Below are positions 14,419 through 21,835 of a stretch of DNA of 22,985 nt, piece after piece. The DNA comes from a virus. The DNA is taken from IMG/VR virus record IMGVR_UViG_3300025626_001345, positions 1 to 22,985 of that record. One strand, given 5' to 3'. The position numbers and the translations under genes were made by a program. Under the pieces are notes generated by a model that worked only from the letters and a program-made list of their open reading frames with translations, ran no database searches and was not told the DNA's origin. The stretch's first letter is position 1, and each line of letters begins with the position of its first letter.

Positions 14419-15347
14419 CATTAAGTGTAGCATCTTATTTAATGGGAATACCTAGTAAGAACGTTAATCCAGATAAGCCTAAAATTATTGTAAATTTTAT
14501 TGAAGGTGTGTGGGCAAGCGGAGACAAGGGAGAAATCGTTTGCGACTATAATCCAGTCGACACAGACGTAGCAGTAATACAAGGGTTTGTACATCCTAAT
14601 AGTAAAAATTCTCCACATCTGCAATTAAGAAAAAATGTAATTGAACATCAACATAAACGGAATAAACGTACTATTATTGTAGATAGCAATCTATTTTTAT
14701 ATGCCGACAAAGGAAATTCTAATAAGTTTCTGCGTTATAGCTATGATGGCATTTTTCCTAACACAGGCGAATATTGTAACAATCGACCCGACCCTGCAAG
14801 ATGGAATTTAATTAGTAAACGTCTTGGTATTAAACTAAAGCCGTGGACACAATCTGGTAGAAACATTTTAATATGCTGTCAACGTGACGGTGGATGGAGT
14901 ATGGGCAGCAAAGCATTAATGCCTTGGCTAGTTGCTACTGTACAAGAGATAAGAAAGGTTAGTGATAGAACAATTGTAGTTAGGTTTCATCCTGGAGATA
15001 AAAATCAATTAAACCATAAAAGAATGTTAGCAAGATATAAATTACCTAATGTTATAACAAGTCATAATGAAAATATACTACAAGATTTTTCTCATGCACA
15101 TTGTGTTGTGAATTATAACAGTAGTCCGGCAATAGCAGCAGCAATTGAAGGAGTTCCAGCTATTGTTCTTGATCCAACTCGTAGTCAAGCAGCAGCAGTG
15201 TCTCATCATAAATTAACAGATATCGAACATATACAAGAGTTTGATAGAGAATCTTGGATACAAAAAATGGCGCAGATGCACTGGACATTAGACGAACTTA
15301 AAGACGGTACAGCATGGAGACACTTGAGAAAGTGGGCAATAAAATGA
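14415..15347 (+). CDS. GT-B-like protein, paralogue 3 of 4
   Basis: This encodes 310 residues from GTG 14415. AAGGAG at 14402-14407 lies seven bases upstream, and the GTG forms a four-base overlap with the preceding stop. A farther in-frame TTG at 14388 is not needed. Shared family blocks are IKLKPWTQSGRNILICCQ, then VSDRTIVVRFHPGDK, CVVNYNSSPAIAAAIEGVPA and WTLDELKDGTAWRHL. The variable N-terminal half (NPDKPKIIVNFIEGVWASGD onward) presumably binds a different acceptor from its sisters. The RFHP histidine is present, unlike paralogue 2. Its stop overlaps the next gene's start (ATGA at 15344-15347). Confidence 0.65.
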   Translation: MTLSVASYLMGIPSKNVNPDKPKIIVNFIEGVWASGDKGEIVCDYNPVDTDVAVIQGFVHPNSKNSPHLQLRKNVIEHQHKRNKRTIIVDSNLFLYADKGNSNKFLRYSYDGIFPNTGEYCNNRPDPARWNLISKRLGIKLKPWTQSGRNILICCQRDGGWSMGSKALMPWLVATVQEIRKVSDRTIVVRFHPGDKNQLNHKRMLARYKLPNVITSHNENILQDFSHAHCVVNYNSSPAIAAAIEGVPAIVLDPTRSQAAAVSHHKLTDIEHIQEFDRESWIQKMAQMHWTLDELKDGTAWRHLRKWAIK

Positions 15348-16189
15348 GCAAACAAATAACTGTAGTAACTACATTTCATCCCACAGGATTAGTAAAATAC
15401 GGACAACGGTTTTTAGATAGCTTTGCTGCAAAAGTAGACAAACGCATTAAGCTATTAGTATATGCAGAAGATTGTAAACCGATTAATCCTGACCCAAGTC
15501 GCATTGAAATATTAGATGCAAAACAAGTATTACCTAAACTAAATGCCTTTAAAGCTAAGTGGAATAATGTTCCTAAAGCTAATGGCGATATCAGTCAAGA
15601 CCCTGTACGCAGTAAACGCAAGGATTGGAACAAAGAGTTTAAATGGGATGCTATACGGTTCGCTAATAAGACATACGCTGTGTATGACGCTTGTACACGC
15701 TCTAAGGGGTGGTGTGTGTGGATGGATGCAGATAGCTTTATTCACAGTCCTTGGGAATATGAGGAATTTGCACAACTACTACCAGACAATGCTTACATTA
15801 CATATGTTGGTAGAGGTAAAGGATCGCAGACTTGGCCAGAGTGCGGGTTCTACGGACTAAATTTAAATCATCCTGTGTGTCATAGTTTCTTAGAAGACTT
15901 TGAGCGTATGTACGAAGACGCAGACAATGGTATCTTTACATTAGAAGAATGGCATGACAGTTATGTGTTTGGCGAGCTGCTAAAGAAGTATAGTGAATTT
16001 CCATCACACGATTATAGCGCAGAAATGTATTTGAAAGAAGCTAAGTCAGGCGGCGGTGGACATCCATTGATCAACGGCCCGCTAGGCAAGTGGATGGATC
16101 ATATGAAAGGCGGGCGCAAAGATACTGGCAAAAGTCTTAAAAAAGATATTATGGTTAAAAGAACAGAAGCATATTGGAAGGAGTTTTAA
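15344..16189 (+). CDS. GT-A-like glycosyltransferase (DAD motif)
   Basis: This encodes 281 residues from ATG 15344; an in-frame upstream start at 15314 lies within the previous gene and is not favoured. It opens ITVVTTFHPTGLVKYGQRFL, with a nucleotide-sugar-type strand and helix. WMDADS carries the metal-binding DAD at 128-130, and KWDAIRFANKTYAVYDA precedes it as the usual lead-in helix. TFTLEEWHDSYVFGELL and the glycine-rich AKSGGGGHPLINGPLG follow. It is longer than the other two GT-A-like proteins in the island and has extra C-terminal lysine-rich residues. It is preceded by one GT-B-like paralogue and followed by a methyltransferase and another, so it is probably part of the same glycan pathway. 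Confidence 0.7.
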   Translation: MSKQITVVTTFHPTGLVKYGQRFLDSFAAKVDKRIKLLVYAEDCKPINPDPSRIEILDAKQVLPKLNAFKAKWNNVPKANGDISQDPVRSKRKDWNKEFKWDAIRFANKTYAVYDACTRSKGWCVWMDADSFIHSPWEYEEFAQLLPDNAYITYVGRGKGSQTWPECGFYGLNLNHPVCHSFLEDFERMYEDADNGIFTLEEWHDSYVFGELLKKYSEFPSHDYSAEMYLKEAKSGGGGHPLINGPLGKWMDHMKGGRKDTGKSLKKDIMVKRTEAYWKEF

Positions 16190-16729
16190 ATGTTAGAAGT
16201 TGAAGAACACCTTGGCGGCGGCGAAGGACGCTGCTGGGTTGATGAAGGCAGTTTAGATAAAGTAATTGAAACTTTCAATATAACAAGCATGATCGATATC
16301 GGCTGTGGACAAGCATGTCAGGTCGAAGCTGCAAGAAAAAGAGGTCTACGTGCTATTGGAATTGAAGGCGACCCTAGATGTTTAAAAGATGATTTGCAAA
16401 TACAATTTGATTTTAGTAAAGGCAAGTTTTCAATTGATGAAGAATTTGATCTTGCTTGGAGCGTAGAATTTTTAGAACATGTGTACGAAGAATTTATACC
16501 AAACTATATGCCAGCTTTTCAAGCAGCAAAATATGTAATTTGTACACATGCACCTCCTGGTAAAAAAGGTCATCATCATGTTAACTGTAATACAAAAGAA
16601 TACTGGATAGAAATATTTAATCAATACGGTTTTGACTATGACCAAAAGGGAACTGATATGATTAGAACTTCAACAACTATGGGCAAAGCTTTTATGAGAA
16701 AATACGGCTTAATGTTTATTAGGCGATAA
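16190..16729 (+). CDS. Class I SAM-dependent methyltransferase
   Basis: This encodes 179 residues. GGAAGGAG at 16176-16183 is a strong ribosome binding site, six bases before the ATG. Motif I is DIGCGQ at 36-41, and E59 ends the second strand (GIEGD). FDLAWSVEFLEHV at 86-98 is the motif IV/post-motif pattern of the methyltransferase-11 type. Histidines (KKGHHHVN near 122-129) lie where a substrate or metal could bind. It is short, lacking C-terminal extensions. Its place between a GT-A-like and a GT-B-like gene suggests sugar methylation, but small-molecule or protein targets are possible. Confidence 0.82.
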   Translation: MLEVEEHLGGGEGRCWVDEGSLDKVIETFNITSMIDIGCGQACQVEAARKRGLRAIGIEGDPRCLKDDLQIQFDFSKGKFSIDEEFDLAWSVEFLEHVYEEFIPNYMPAFQAAKYVICTHAPPGKKGHHHVNCNTKEYWIEIFNQYGFDYDQKGTDMIRTSTTMGKAFMRKYGLMFIRR

Positions 16730-17572
16730 ATGAGATTTAGTTTATGGACACACAATGGTGCGCTTAATAGTAGACCAGTTTTCGATGCTTTTGATCACAG
16801 TCTTGTGGCTGCTGGGCATGATGTTCTTTATAATGATATTAACGCTGATGTTAATGTTATTTGGAGTGTTCTTTGGAATGGCAGAATGGCTAGAAACGAA
16901 GCTATCTGGAATCAAACCAAACCAGTTATAGTACTTGAAGTCGGTGGAATAAAAAGAGGAACAACTTGGAAGGTTGGATTAAATGGTATTAACAGAGATG
17001 CTTACTTTGGCGATATGGGCAATAGCAATGATAGGGCTACTTTACTTAACTTGGAGGTAAAGCCCTGGCGCACAGACGGCGAGTATATACTAATAGCAGG
17101 ACAGCACGACAAAAGTTTGCAGTGGCAAACTATGCCTCGCATGAGCAACTGGTTTTTAAATACTTACGACGAAATACGCAAACACACAGACCGCCCAATA
17201 ATATTTAGACCACATCCACGCTGTAGACTTGAACACATTGAGCGTGGACTTAAAAACGTATACAGACAAGAACCTCGACATGTTACTAACACTTATGATG
17301 ATTTCGATATGGGTTTTGATAATGTTTGGGCTACTATCAGCTATTCGAGCAACCCAGGCATACATAGTATCATCGAGGGTGTGCCTGCGTTTGTTAGTAC
17401 CCACAGTCTTGCTTACCCTGCAGGCAATGACATTGATTTCTTACATACTATAGAACAGCCTCTAATGCCGGATAGAACACAATGGCTTAACGATTACGCT
17501 CACACTGAATATACTATAGAAGAAATTGCAGCAGGATTGCCATTAAAGAACTTGACACCTAAGCTAATTTAA
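16730..17572 (+). CDS. GT-B-like protein, paralogue 4 of 4
   Basis: This encodes 280 residues; the ATG directly follows the upstream stop (TAA 16727-16729). Its family blocks are the clearest of the four: LEVKPWRTDGEYILIAGQ, IRKHTDRPIIFRPHPRCR, WATISYSSNPGIHSIIEGVPA and RTQWLNDYAHTEYTIEEIAAG. These match paralogue 1 (10554) closely, including the KPWR-x-x-G-x-Y-I-L lead-in and the W-L-x-D-x-A-x-T-x-Y ending. The N-terminal domain (RFSLWTHNGALNSRPVFDAF) differs. It is the last gene of the island. The next promoter (-35 TTGACA at 17552) lies within its 3' end. Confidence 0.68.
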   Translation: MRFSLWTHNGALNSRPVFDAFDHSLVAAGHDVLYNDINADVNVIWSVLWNGRMARNEAIWNQTKPVIVLEVGGIKRGTTWKVGLNGINRDAYFGDMGNSNDRATLLNLEVKPWRTDGEYILIAGQHDKSLQWQTMPRMSNWFLNTYDEIRKHTDRPIIFRPHPRCRLEHIERGLKNVYRQEPRHVTNTYDDFDMGFDNVWATISYSSNPGIHSIIEGVPAFVSTHSLAYPAGNDIDFLHTIEQPLMPDRTQWLNDYAHTEYTIEEIAAGLPLKNLTPKLI

Positions 17573-17580
17573 GTTATACT
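17552..17580 (+). promoter_or_regulatory. Sigma70-type promoter reading into the 390-residue gene
   Basis: TTGACA (17552-17557), a 17-base spacer and TATACT (17575-17580) are near-consensus. The ATG of the next gene is at 17587, about where transcription should start, so the transcript may be leaderless; no Shine-Dalgarno sequence lies between. The -35 is inside the final codons of the preceding gene. Confidence 0.83.
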
Positions 17581-17586
17581 GTATGT

Positions 17587-18759
17587 ATGATTATAAATTT
17601 AGAAGATTGTTTAGAACATCTTGCAGGACTGCGTGAGTCTCCTGTCGAGTTTACTATTGAAAAAACTGATCATACTATTATGACTAGTATTGCTAGACAA
17701 ACCTTTCGAGGCGTTGCTCTAACTGATAGACAGTCAGCACTTATGTATGAAAAATTACAATCATATCGCGATCAGTTTGTCAATTTAGATTGGGACTTTG
17801 ATTACGCAGTTAATCAATTGCGTCAACCGTTGCGTCATATTGATCGCAGTAAATATATCAAACTTGCAGACAATGAAATTAAAATAAGATTTCCTTTTAG
17901 AAAAACTGAAATAATGTTAGTGCAAGAAGTTGCAAACACTGCACAAGATAATTATCGTCATGAAAAAGGATCACACACTCATTATTTTGCATGTAACGAA
18001 ATCAATATATTAAATTTGTTAGACAGATTCAACAATAAAGAATTTGATATCGACGAAGAAGTTATTGATCTATATAAAGAAATTAAATCTATACACAGTT
18101 CTCCGCAAGACTACATAAGTGGAATTTCTAATATGGAATTAATTAATATTCATCCTACTCTACAGCCTATTATAAAAGATGAACTAGGAGATCTAACTTC
18201 AGAAACTATGACGCAGTTTATTGATCGTAGATTTAGATACGGTTTTGATCATGTCGAATTACCAACTGATGAATCAAAACTTGTAAATCAAATTGTATGC
18301 CGGACAGGTAAAACCTTTCAAAGCAAGCCGTCTATGCACTCATTACATAACATTTTAGACGCACTATGGAAATTAAATAGATTTCCGTTGTTAGTAATAC
18401 TAGACAACGAGCCAGAAAATGAATTACATGAATTTGCAAACCATTTTAGAGACATTTTAAACTCAGAAGAACAGAGTGTGTTGTTTCGTTTAGTAGACAA
18501 AGACGCAGGCTTTAACCAATTGATTAAGGACAGAAAATTAAACAATTGGGTTGACAAGTTGACAAAAGTAGTGTATATTAGTAAGGATAAGTTACCTAAG
18601 TTGCTTGTAAATAATGAATGGAAGCCTAGTGCAGCATTTAGTTTTACAAGTTCAATGGACCGTCATGTGAATGATTATGTTTCATTTAACTGTGACTTAA
18701 TTGTATATAGAGAAGAACATTTGAGTCCTATGAGGAGACATTCAAGATACTATGGCTAG
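17587..18759 (+). CDS. Conserved phage protein of unknown function upstream of uvsW
   Basis: This encodes 390 residues. No enzymatic motif was recognised. Notable blocks are RGVALTDRQSALMYEKL (45-60) and LRHIDRSKYIKL (83-94). A histidine-rich HEKGSHTHYF follows near 128-137, then VCRTGKTF near 240-245, which is too weak for a Walker A. I recall related proteins near uvsW in marine T4-like phages, annotated as hypothetical. It overlaps uvsW by eight bases, so a role alongside this helicase is possible. Expression is likely from the promoter at 17552. An internal promoter (18551) appears to serve uvsW. Histidines could bind metal. Confidence 0.7.
   Translation: MIINLEDCLEHLAGLRESPVEFTIEKTDHTIMTSIARQTFRGVALTDRQSALMYEKLQSYRDQFVNLDWDFDYAVNQLRQPLRHIDRSKYIKLADNEIKIRFPFRKTEIMLVQEVANTAQDNYRHEKGSHTHYFACNEINILNLLDRFNNKEFDIDEEVIDLYKEIKSIHSSPQDYISGISNMELINIHPTLQPIIKDELGDLTSETMTQFIDRRFRYGFDHVELPTDESKLVNQIVCRTGKTFQSKPSMHSLHNILDALWKLNRFPLLVILDNEPENELHEFANHFRDILNSEEQSVLFRLVDKDAGFNQLIKDRKLNNWVDKLTKVVYISKDKLPKLLVNNEWKPSAAFSFTSSMDRHVNDYVSFNCDLIVYREEHLSPMRRHSRYYG
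18551..18579 (+). promoter_or_regulatory. Internal sigma70-type promoter candidate for uvsW
   Basis: TTGACA (18551-18556), a 17-base spacer and TATATT (18574-18579) lie within the preceding gene, about 170 bases before the uvsW ATG. The spacing matches the promoters at 7004 and 17552 exactly. It may add uvsW expression independent of the upstream gene. Confidence 0.6.
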
Positions 18760-20215
18760 TTGTAAATTAATAATCGAAGATGAAGTAAACATTAAACTAG
18801 AAGGTCTTGATGTTGATGTGCGCCGAAAGCTCGCAAATGCTCTTAAGTTTGAAGTGCCGTATGCAAAGCACATGCCACAGTATAAACTAGGTAGGTGGGA
18901 TGGCAAAGTCGCTTTCTTTGGTATTGGTGGCTCAGGCTACGTTAATCACCTTGATGTTGTCAGCGAAGTGCTGGCAAAGAACAATGTTGAAATTGTAGAC
19001 ATTGAAGACAGACGCCATCCTATTACTTTAAACTTTCAACCAGTTACAGAACGCTATTGGGCAGACCAAGGCGTTGTATGGCCTAAAGGTCATCCGGCAG
19101 AAGGCGAAGATATTATTCTTCGAGATTATCAGGTTGAGGCAATCAACAACTTTATTGCTAATCCACAGAGTCTACAGCAGATTGCTACAGGCGCAGGCAA
19201 GACAATTACAACAGCTACGTTATCACATATCAGTGAACCTTACGGGCGTAGTCTAGTTATTGTTCCTAACAAGAGCCTAGTAGAACAAACTGAAGAAGAC
19301 TATATTAACTGTGGATTAGACGTAGGGGTGTACTTTGGAGATAGAAAGCAACTAGGTAAGACTCACACTATATGTACTTGGCAATCCTTAAATATTTTGG
19401 ACAAGAAGCACAAAGACGGAAGCGCAGTGTTATCACTGGCTGAGTTCTTAGAAGGTGTAAGCACTGTTATTGTTGACGAAGTACACATGGCGAAAGCAGA
19501 AGTTCTTAAGAACTTGCTTACTCGCAACCTACGCAATGCTCCTATTCGCTGGGGACTAACTGGCACAGTACCAAGAGAGAAGTTTGAGTTTGAAAGTATT
19601 CATGCAAGTTTAGGTCCTGTGGTCGGGTCAATTACAGCAAAGGAACTTCAAGACAAAGGTGTGTTGTCAACTTGTCACGTTAACGTAGTACAACTAATCG
19701 ACACTGTTGCACATAGAGATTATCAAAGCGAACTAAAATATCTAACATCAGATACAGCACGTTTGGAATACATTGGTAAGATGATGAACACAGTATCACA
19801 ATCAGGCAATACTCTAATTCTTGTAGATAGAATTAGTGCAGGCGAAACACTACAAACACTTATACCCAACAGCACGTTCATTAGCGGAAGTGTTAAGGTT
19901 AAAGACAGAAAGGAAACATATGACACAATCCGCGAAGGAACTAATGAAGTCATTATCGCAACGTATGGAGTCGCCGCCGTCGGGCTTAACATTCCACGTA
20001 TTTTTAATCTTGTTCTTCTTGAGCCTGGTAAGTCTTTCGTGCGTGTTATACAAAGTATTGGTAGAGGCGTAAGAAAGGCAAAAGATAAAGACTTCGTACA
20101 AATATGGGATCTTACAAGTACTTGTAAGTTTGCGAAGCGACATCTAACTCAGCGTAAGAAATTTTACAAAGAAGCAGAGTATCCCTTTACTATTGAAAAA
20201 GTGGATTGGAATTAA
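18752..20215 (+). CDS. uvsW: UvsW DNA/RNA helicase
   Basis: This encodes 487 residues, near T4 UvsW. UvsW is a superfamily 2 helicase that regresses forks, branch-migrates recombination intermediates and removes origin R-loops. The N-terminal UvsW-specific domain includes HMPQYKLGRWDGKVAFF (40-56). Motif Q/Ia region ILRDYQVEAI is at 122-131, motif I ATGAGKT at 145-151, motif II DEVH at 242-245 and motif III GLTGT at 268-272. Motif VI QSIGRGVRK is at 434-442. All helicase motifs are present. GAGGAG at 18732-18737 precedes the ATG. The gene overlaps its upstream neighbour by eight bases and the next ATG directly follows its stop. An 18-base palindrome lies near its 3' end. Confidence 0.95.
   Translation: MASCKLIIEDEVNIKLEGLDVDVRRKLANALKFEVPYAKHMPQYKLGRWDGKVAFFGIGGSGYVNHLDVVSEVLAKNNVEIVDIEDRRHPITLNFQPVTERYWADQGVVWPKGHPAEGEDIILRDYQVEAINNFIANPQSLQQIATGAGKTITTATLSHISEPYGRSLVIVPNKSLVEQTEEDYINCGLDVGVYFGDRKQLGKTHTICTWQSLNILDKKHKDGSAVLSLAEFLEGVSTVIVDEVHMAKAEVLKNLLTRNLRNAPIRWGLTGTVPREKFEFESIHASLGPVVGSITAKELQDKGVLSTCHVNVVQLIDTVAHRDYQSELKYLTSDTARLEYIGKMMNTVSQSGNTLILVDRISAGETLQTLIPNSTFISGSVKVKDRKETYDTIREGTNEVIIATYGVAAVGLNIPRIFNLVLLEPGKSFVRVIQSIGRGVRKAKDKDFVQIWDLTSTCKFAKRHLTQRKKFYKEAEYPFTIEKVDWN
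20111..20128. repeat. Perfect 18-base palindrome near the uvsW 3' end
   Basis: CTTACAAGTACTTGTAAG reads the same on both strands, with no spacer. It lies in codons for LTSTCKF. Such an uninterrupted palindrome is long for a coding region and could be a dimeric-regulator site, but it has no promoter next to it that I recognise, so it may be chance. Confidence 0.75.
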
Positions 20216-20722
20216 ATGAGAATATTAACTTTAGATAACGAGTGTTTTAACCTAGATAATTTACCAGAAACTATAGAAGACGATGTACGTTTTAGTGTAC
20301 TAGATAATAGTGATCCTAAAAATCCTGACTTTTTCTTTGTTCCTTTAATTTTCTTAGAAAGTTTTAGTGCGCCTGCAATGGTATTAGACATTGGCGGCAA
20401 AGAAGTAACTATGCCTGTAGATTGGAACATTGCTGTAGGTTGTTCAGAAAGCGGTAACGATTTAGAAGTACTTCCTTTAACTAGTATTAACGATAGAGGT
20501 TTTGAAGCATTTTTGTTTAATCCACTAACTAGTTTTAAAACAGACTTTGCTGAAATAAAAATCACTAATTTTTATACAGATGTAAAATGGTACTTTCCTA
20601 AAATGAAGAACGGACAACTACTAAGCGTACCAATTACAGAAGGCAAAAATCCGTTGTGTGCATTCTTTGTAAAAGACATCAGTCGTCAATGTGAAGTAAT
20701 AGAATATAGTTTGTTAATGTAA
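20216..20722 (+). CDS. Conserved marine T4-like phage protein, unknown function
   Basis: This encodes 168 residues; its ATG directly follows the uvsW stop. The blocks FFFVPLIFLESFSAPAMVLDIG, EVTMPVDWNIAVG and DLEVLPLTSINDRGFEAFLFN are followed by VKWYFPKMKNGQLLSVPITE. They read as a compact beta-rich domain, and I recall close relatives in marine T4-like myoviruses that are unnamed. ISRQCEVIEY ends the protein. No catalytic residues stand out. Its link to uvsW suggests co-expression with recombination genes. A replication or transcription accessory role is possible but unsupported by motif. Confidence 0.75.
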   Translation: MRILTLDNECFNLDNLPETIEDDVRFSVLDNSDPKNPDFFFVPLIFLESFSAPAMVLDIGGKEVTMPVDWNIAVGCSESGNDLEVLPLTSINDRGFEAFLFNPLTSFKTDFAEIKITNFYTDVKWYFPKMKNGQLLSVPITEGKNPLCAFFVKDISRQCEVIEYSLLM

Positions 20723-20732
20723 AGGAATCAAC

Positions 20733-21095
20733 ATGGGAATTAAAGCAGGTAAAATTTGGGGCAACACAGAGTTGATCCATGCAAACGGTGTACTAGAGTT
20801 TCACCGTATTGAATTCAAAGAAGGCTACAAATGTTCAGAACATGAACATCAGTTTAAATGGAATGGCTTCTTTGTTGAGTCAGGCAAAATGCTTGTGCGT
20901 GTATGGCAAGATGATCAAGGACTAGTTGACGAAACTATTCTTGAAGCTGGCGACTTTACACAAGTCAAGCCCGGTAAGATTCATCAGTTCGAAGGACTAG
21001 AAGACGGTGTTGCTTTTGAACTGTACTGGGCTGAATTTAATCACGATGACATTGTTCGTCGTACTAGCGGCACCGAAGTAAAAGGAAAGAAGTAA
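20733..21095 (+). CDS. Single-domain cupin protein
   Basis: This encodes 120 residues; AAAGGA just upstream is the ribosome binding site. It has a two-motif cupin pattern: CSEHEHQFKWNGFFVESGKM (about 30-50) carries the H-x-H of motif 1, and GDFTQVKPGKIHQFEG (about 73-89) carries motif 2 with its His. This should form one small beta barrel binding a metal ion. Stand-alone cupins have many roles, such as sugar epimerase/isomerase, dioxygenase or sensor, so no reaction can be assigned. It is separate from the cupin fused in the glycan island and not an obvious copy of it. Nearby kdsA/kdsB leaves a sugar-related role open. Confidence 0.82.
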   Translation: MGIKAGKIWGNTELIHANGVLEFHRIEFKEGYKCSEHEHQFKWNGFFVESGKMLVRVWQDDQGLVDETILEAGDFTQVKPGKIHQFEGLEDGVAFELYWAEFNHDDIVRRTSGTEVKGKK

Positions 21096-21096
21096 A

Positions 21097-21345
21097 TTGG
21101 ATATTATTTTAATCGCAGTAGTATTTTCAGCACTAGTAGGCTATTGGGCTAACAACTGGGGACGTAATGGATGGCTTTGGTTTGTGGTTGCACTACTAAT
21201 TTCACCGTTGATCACAGCAATCATTTTGGTAGTTATGGGTCGAGACGGAACAGCAAAAGCAGAAAAAGATTCTGCTGACATCGAAGCAGAAGCTCAACGC
21301 CTTGCAGCTATCGAGAAGCGCAAAGCGGAATTGTTAAACAAATAG
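21097..21345 (+). CDS. Small two-helix membrane protein
   Basis: This encodes 82 residues from TTG 21097, two bases after the cupin stop, with GGAAAGAAG upstream; no ATG gives a better start. Two hydrophobic segments (about residues 2-17 and 26-46) flank a WANNWGRNGWLW turn. A charged, helical tail (AEKDSADIEAEAQRLAAIEK, then RKAELLNK) is probably cytoplasmic. The pattern recalls small membrane proteins found widely in bacteria and phages without known function. An inner-membrane location is strongly suggested by hydrophobicity. Possible roles include lysis timing or superinfection exclusion, but nothing in the sequence picks one. Confidence 0.72.
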   Translation: MDIILIAVVFSALVGYWANNWGRNGWLWFVVALLISPLITAIILVVMGRDGTAKAEKDSADIEAEAQRLAAIEKRKAELLNK

Positions 21346-21346
21346 T

Positions 21347-21835
21347 ATGGGCGATTTATTGCTAAGTGAAAAATTTAATAACTTTGTAAAGAATTGGACT
21401 TTTAATTTAGGCCAAACTAATAAATGCCCATATGCAAAATCTGCATTTGACAGAAATAAAATAAAAACAGTGTTATTATCTTGTTCTAATTCTTATGAGT
21501 TTTGGTCAACAGTTTATGCCGAAGCAGATAAATTTGATGATTCGAACGATGTAGTTATGATTGCTATGGAAACTAATAGTGAAATAATAACGAATATGCA
21601 AATGAGCGGTGGCTGTGATAGTTTTAATGGATTGTGTAATAATAAAAATATAGACCTATGGGCATTAAATTTATACGAAGAATTATACACAATTGTTTTA
21701 CTACAAAGACTTAGCAAACTAGATAACGCTAGTAAAGTATTTGCAAGTAAAAATTATTATAAAGATTATGTTCCTTATATGTATAATAAATTTGTGTTAA
21801 CACGAAGACGTATGCGAGAACAGTTGGATGACTAA
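21347..21835 (+). CDS. Conserved phage protein with CPYAKSA motif
   Basis: This encodes 162 residues, with a weak ribosome binding site and its ATG just after the preceding stop. The N terminus has WTFNLGQTNKCPYAKSAF. The CP(Y/F)AK element resembles the start of DUF1415-type proteins and of similar unnamed proteins in marine T4-like phages, but the rest does not match well enough to assert that family. Further cysteines occur at VLLSCSNS and in GGCDSFNGLC. The C-terminal third is a basic helix (VLTRRRMREQ). Cysteine spacing could support metal or disulfide chemistry. It overlaps the next gene by eight bases. Function is unknown. Confidence 0.68.
   Translation: MGDLLLSEKFNNFVKNWTFNLGQTNKCPYAKSAFDRNKIKTVLLSCSNSYEFWSTVYAEADKFDDSNDVVMIAMETNSEIITNMQMSGGCDSFNGLCNNKNIDLWALNLYEELYTIVLLQRLSKLDNASKVFASKNYYKDYVPYMYNKFVLTRRRMREQLDD

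Larger units (their letters stand above)
9923..17572 (+). other. Ten-gene glycan/sugar-modification island between uvsY and uvsW
   Basis: The stretch holds three GT-A-like glycosyltransferases, four related GT-B-like proteins, two methyltransferases and a nucleotidylyltransferase-cupin fusion, all on the + strand. Most neighbours overlap or abut; the only gap of note is 41 bases at 11511-11551. It begins overlapping uvsY and ends at the sigma70-type promoter at 17552. In T4-like genomes accessory sugar genes often sit between core modules. The target (host envelope polysaccharide or virion protein) cannot be told from sequence. Confidence 0.8.

Noticed and set aside
18301-18320. CRTGKTF in the 390-residue protein as a Walker A ATP-binding loop
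   Set aside because: The loop lacks the required glycines and no Walker B follows.
19850-20143. Minus-strand open frame opposite uvsW
   Set aside because: It is opposite conserved helicase motifs and no promoter or ribosome binding site supports it.
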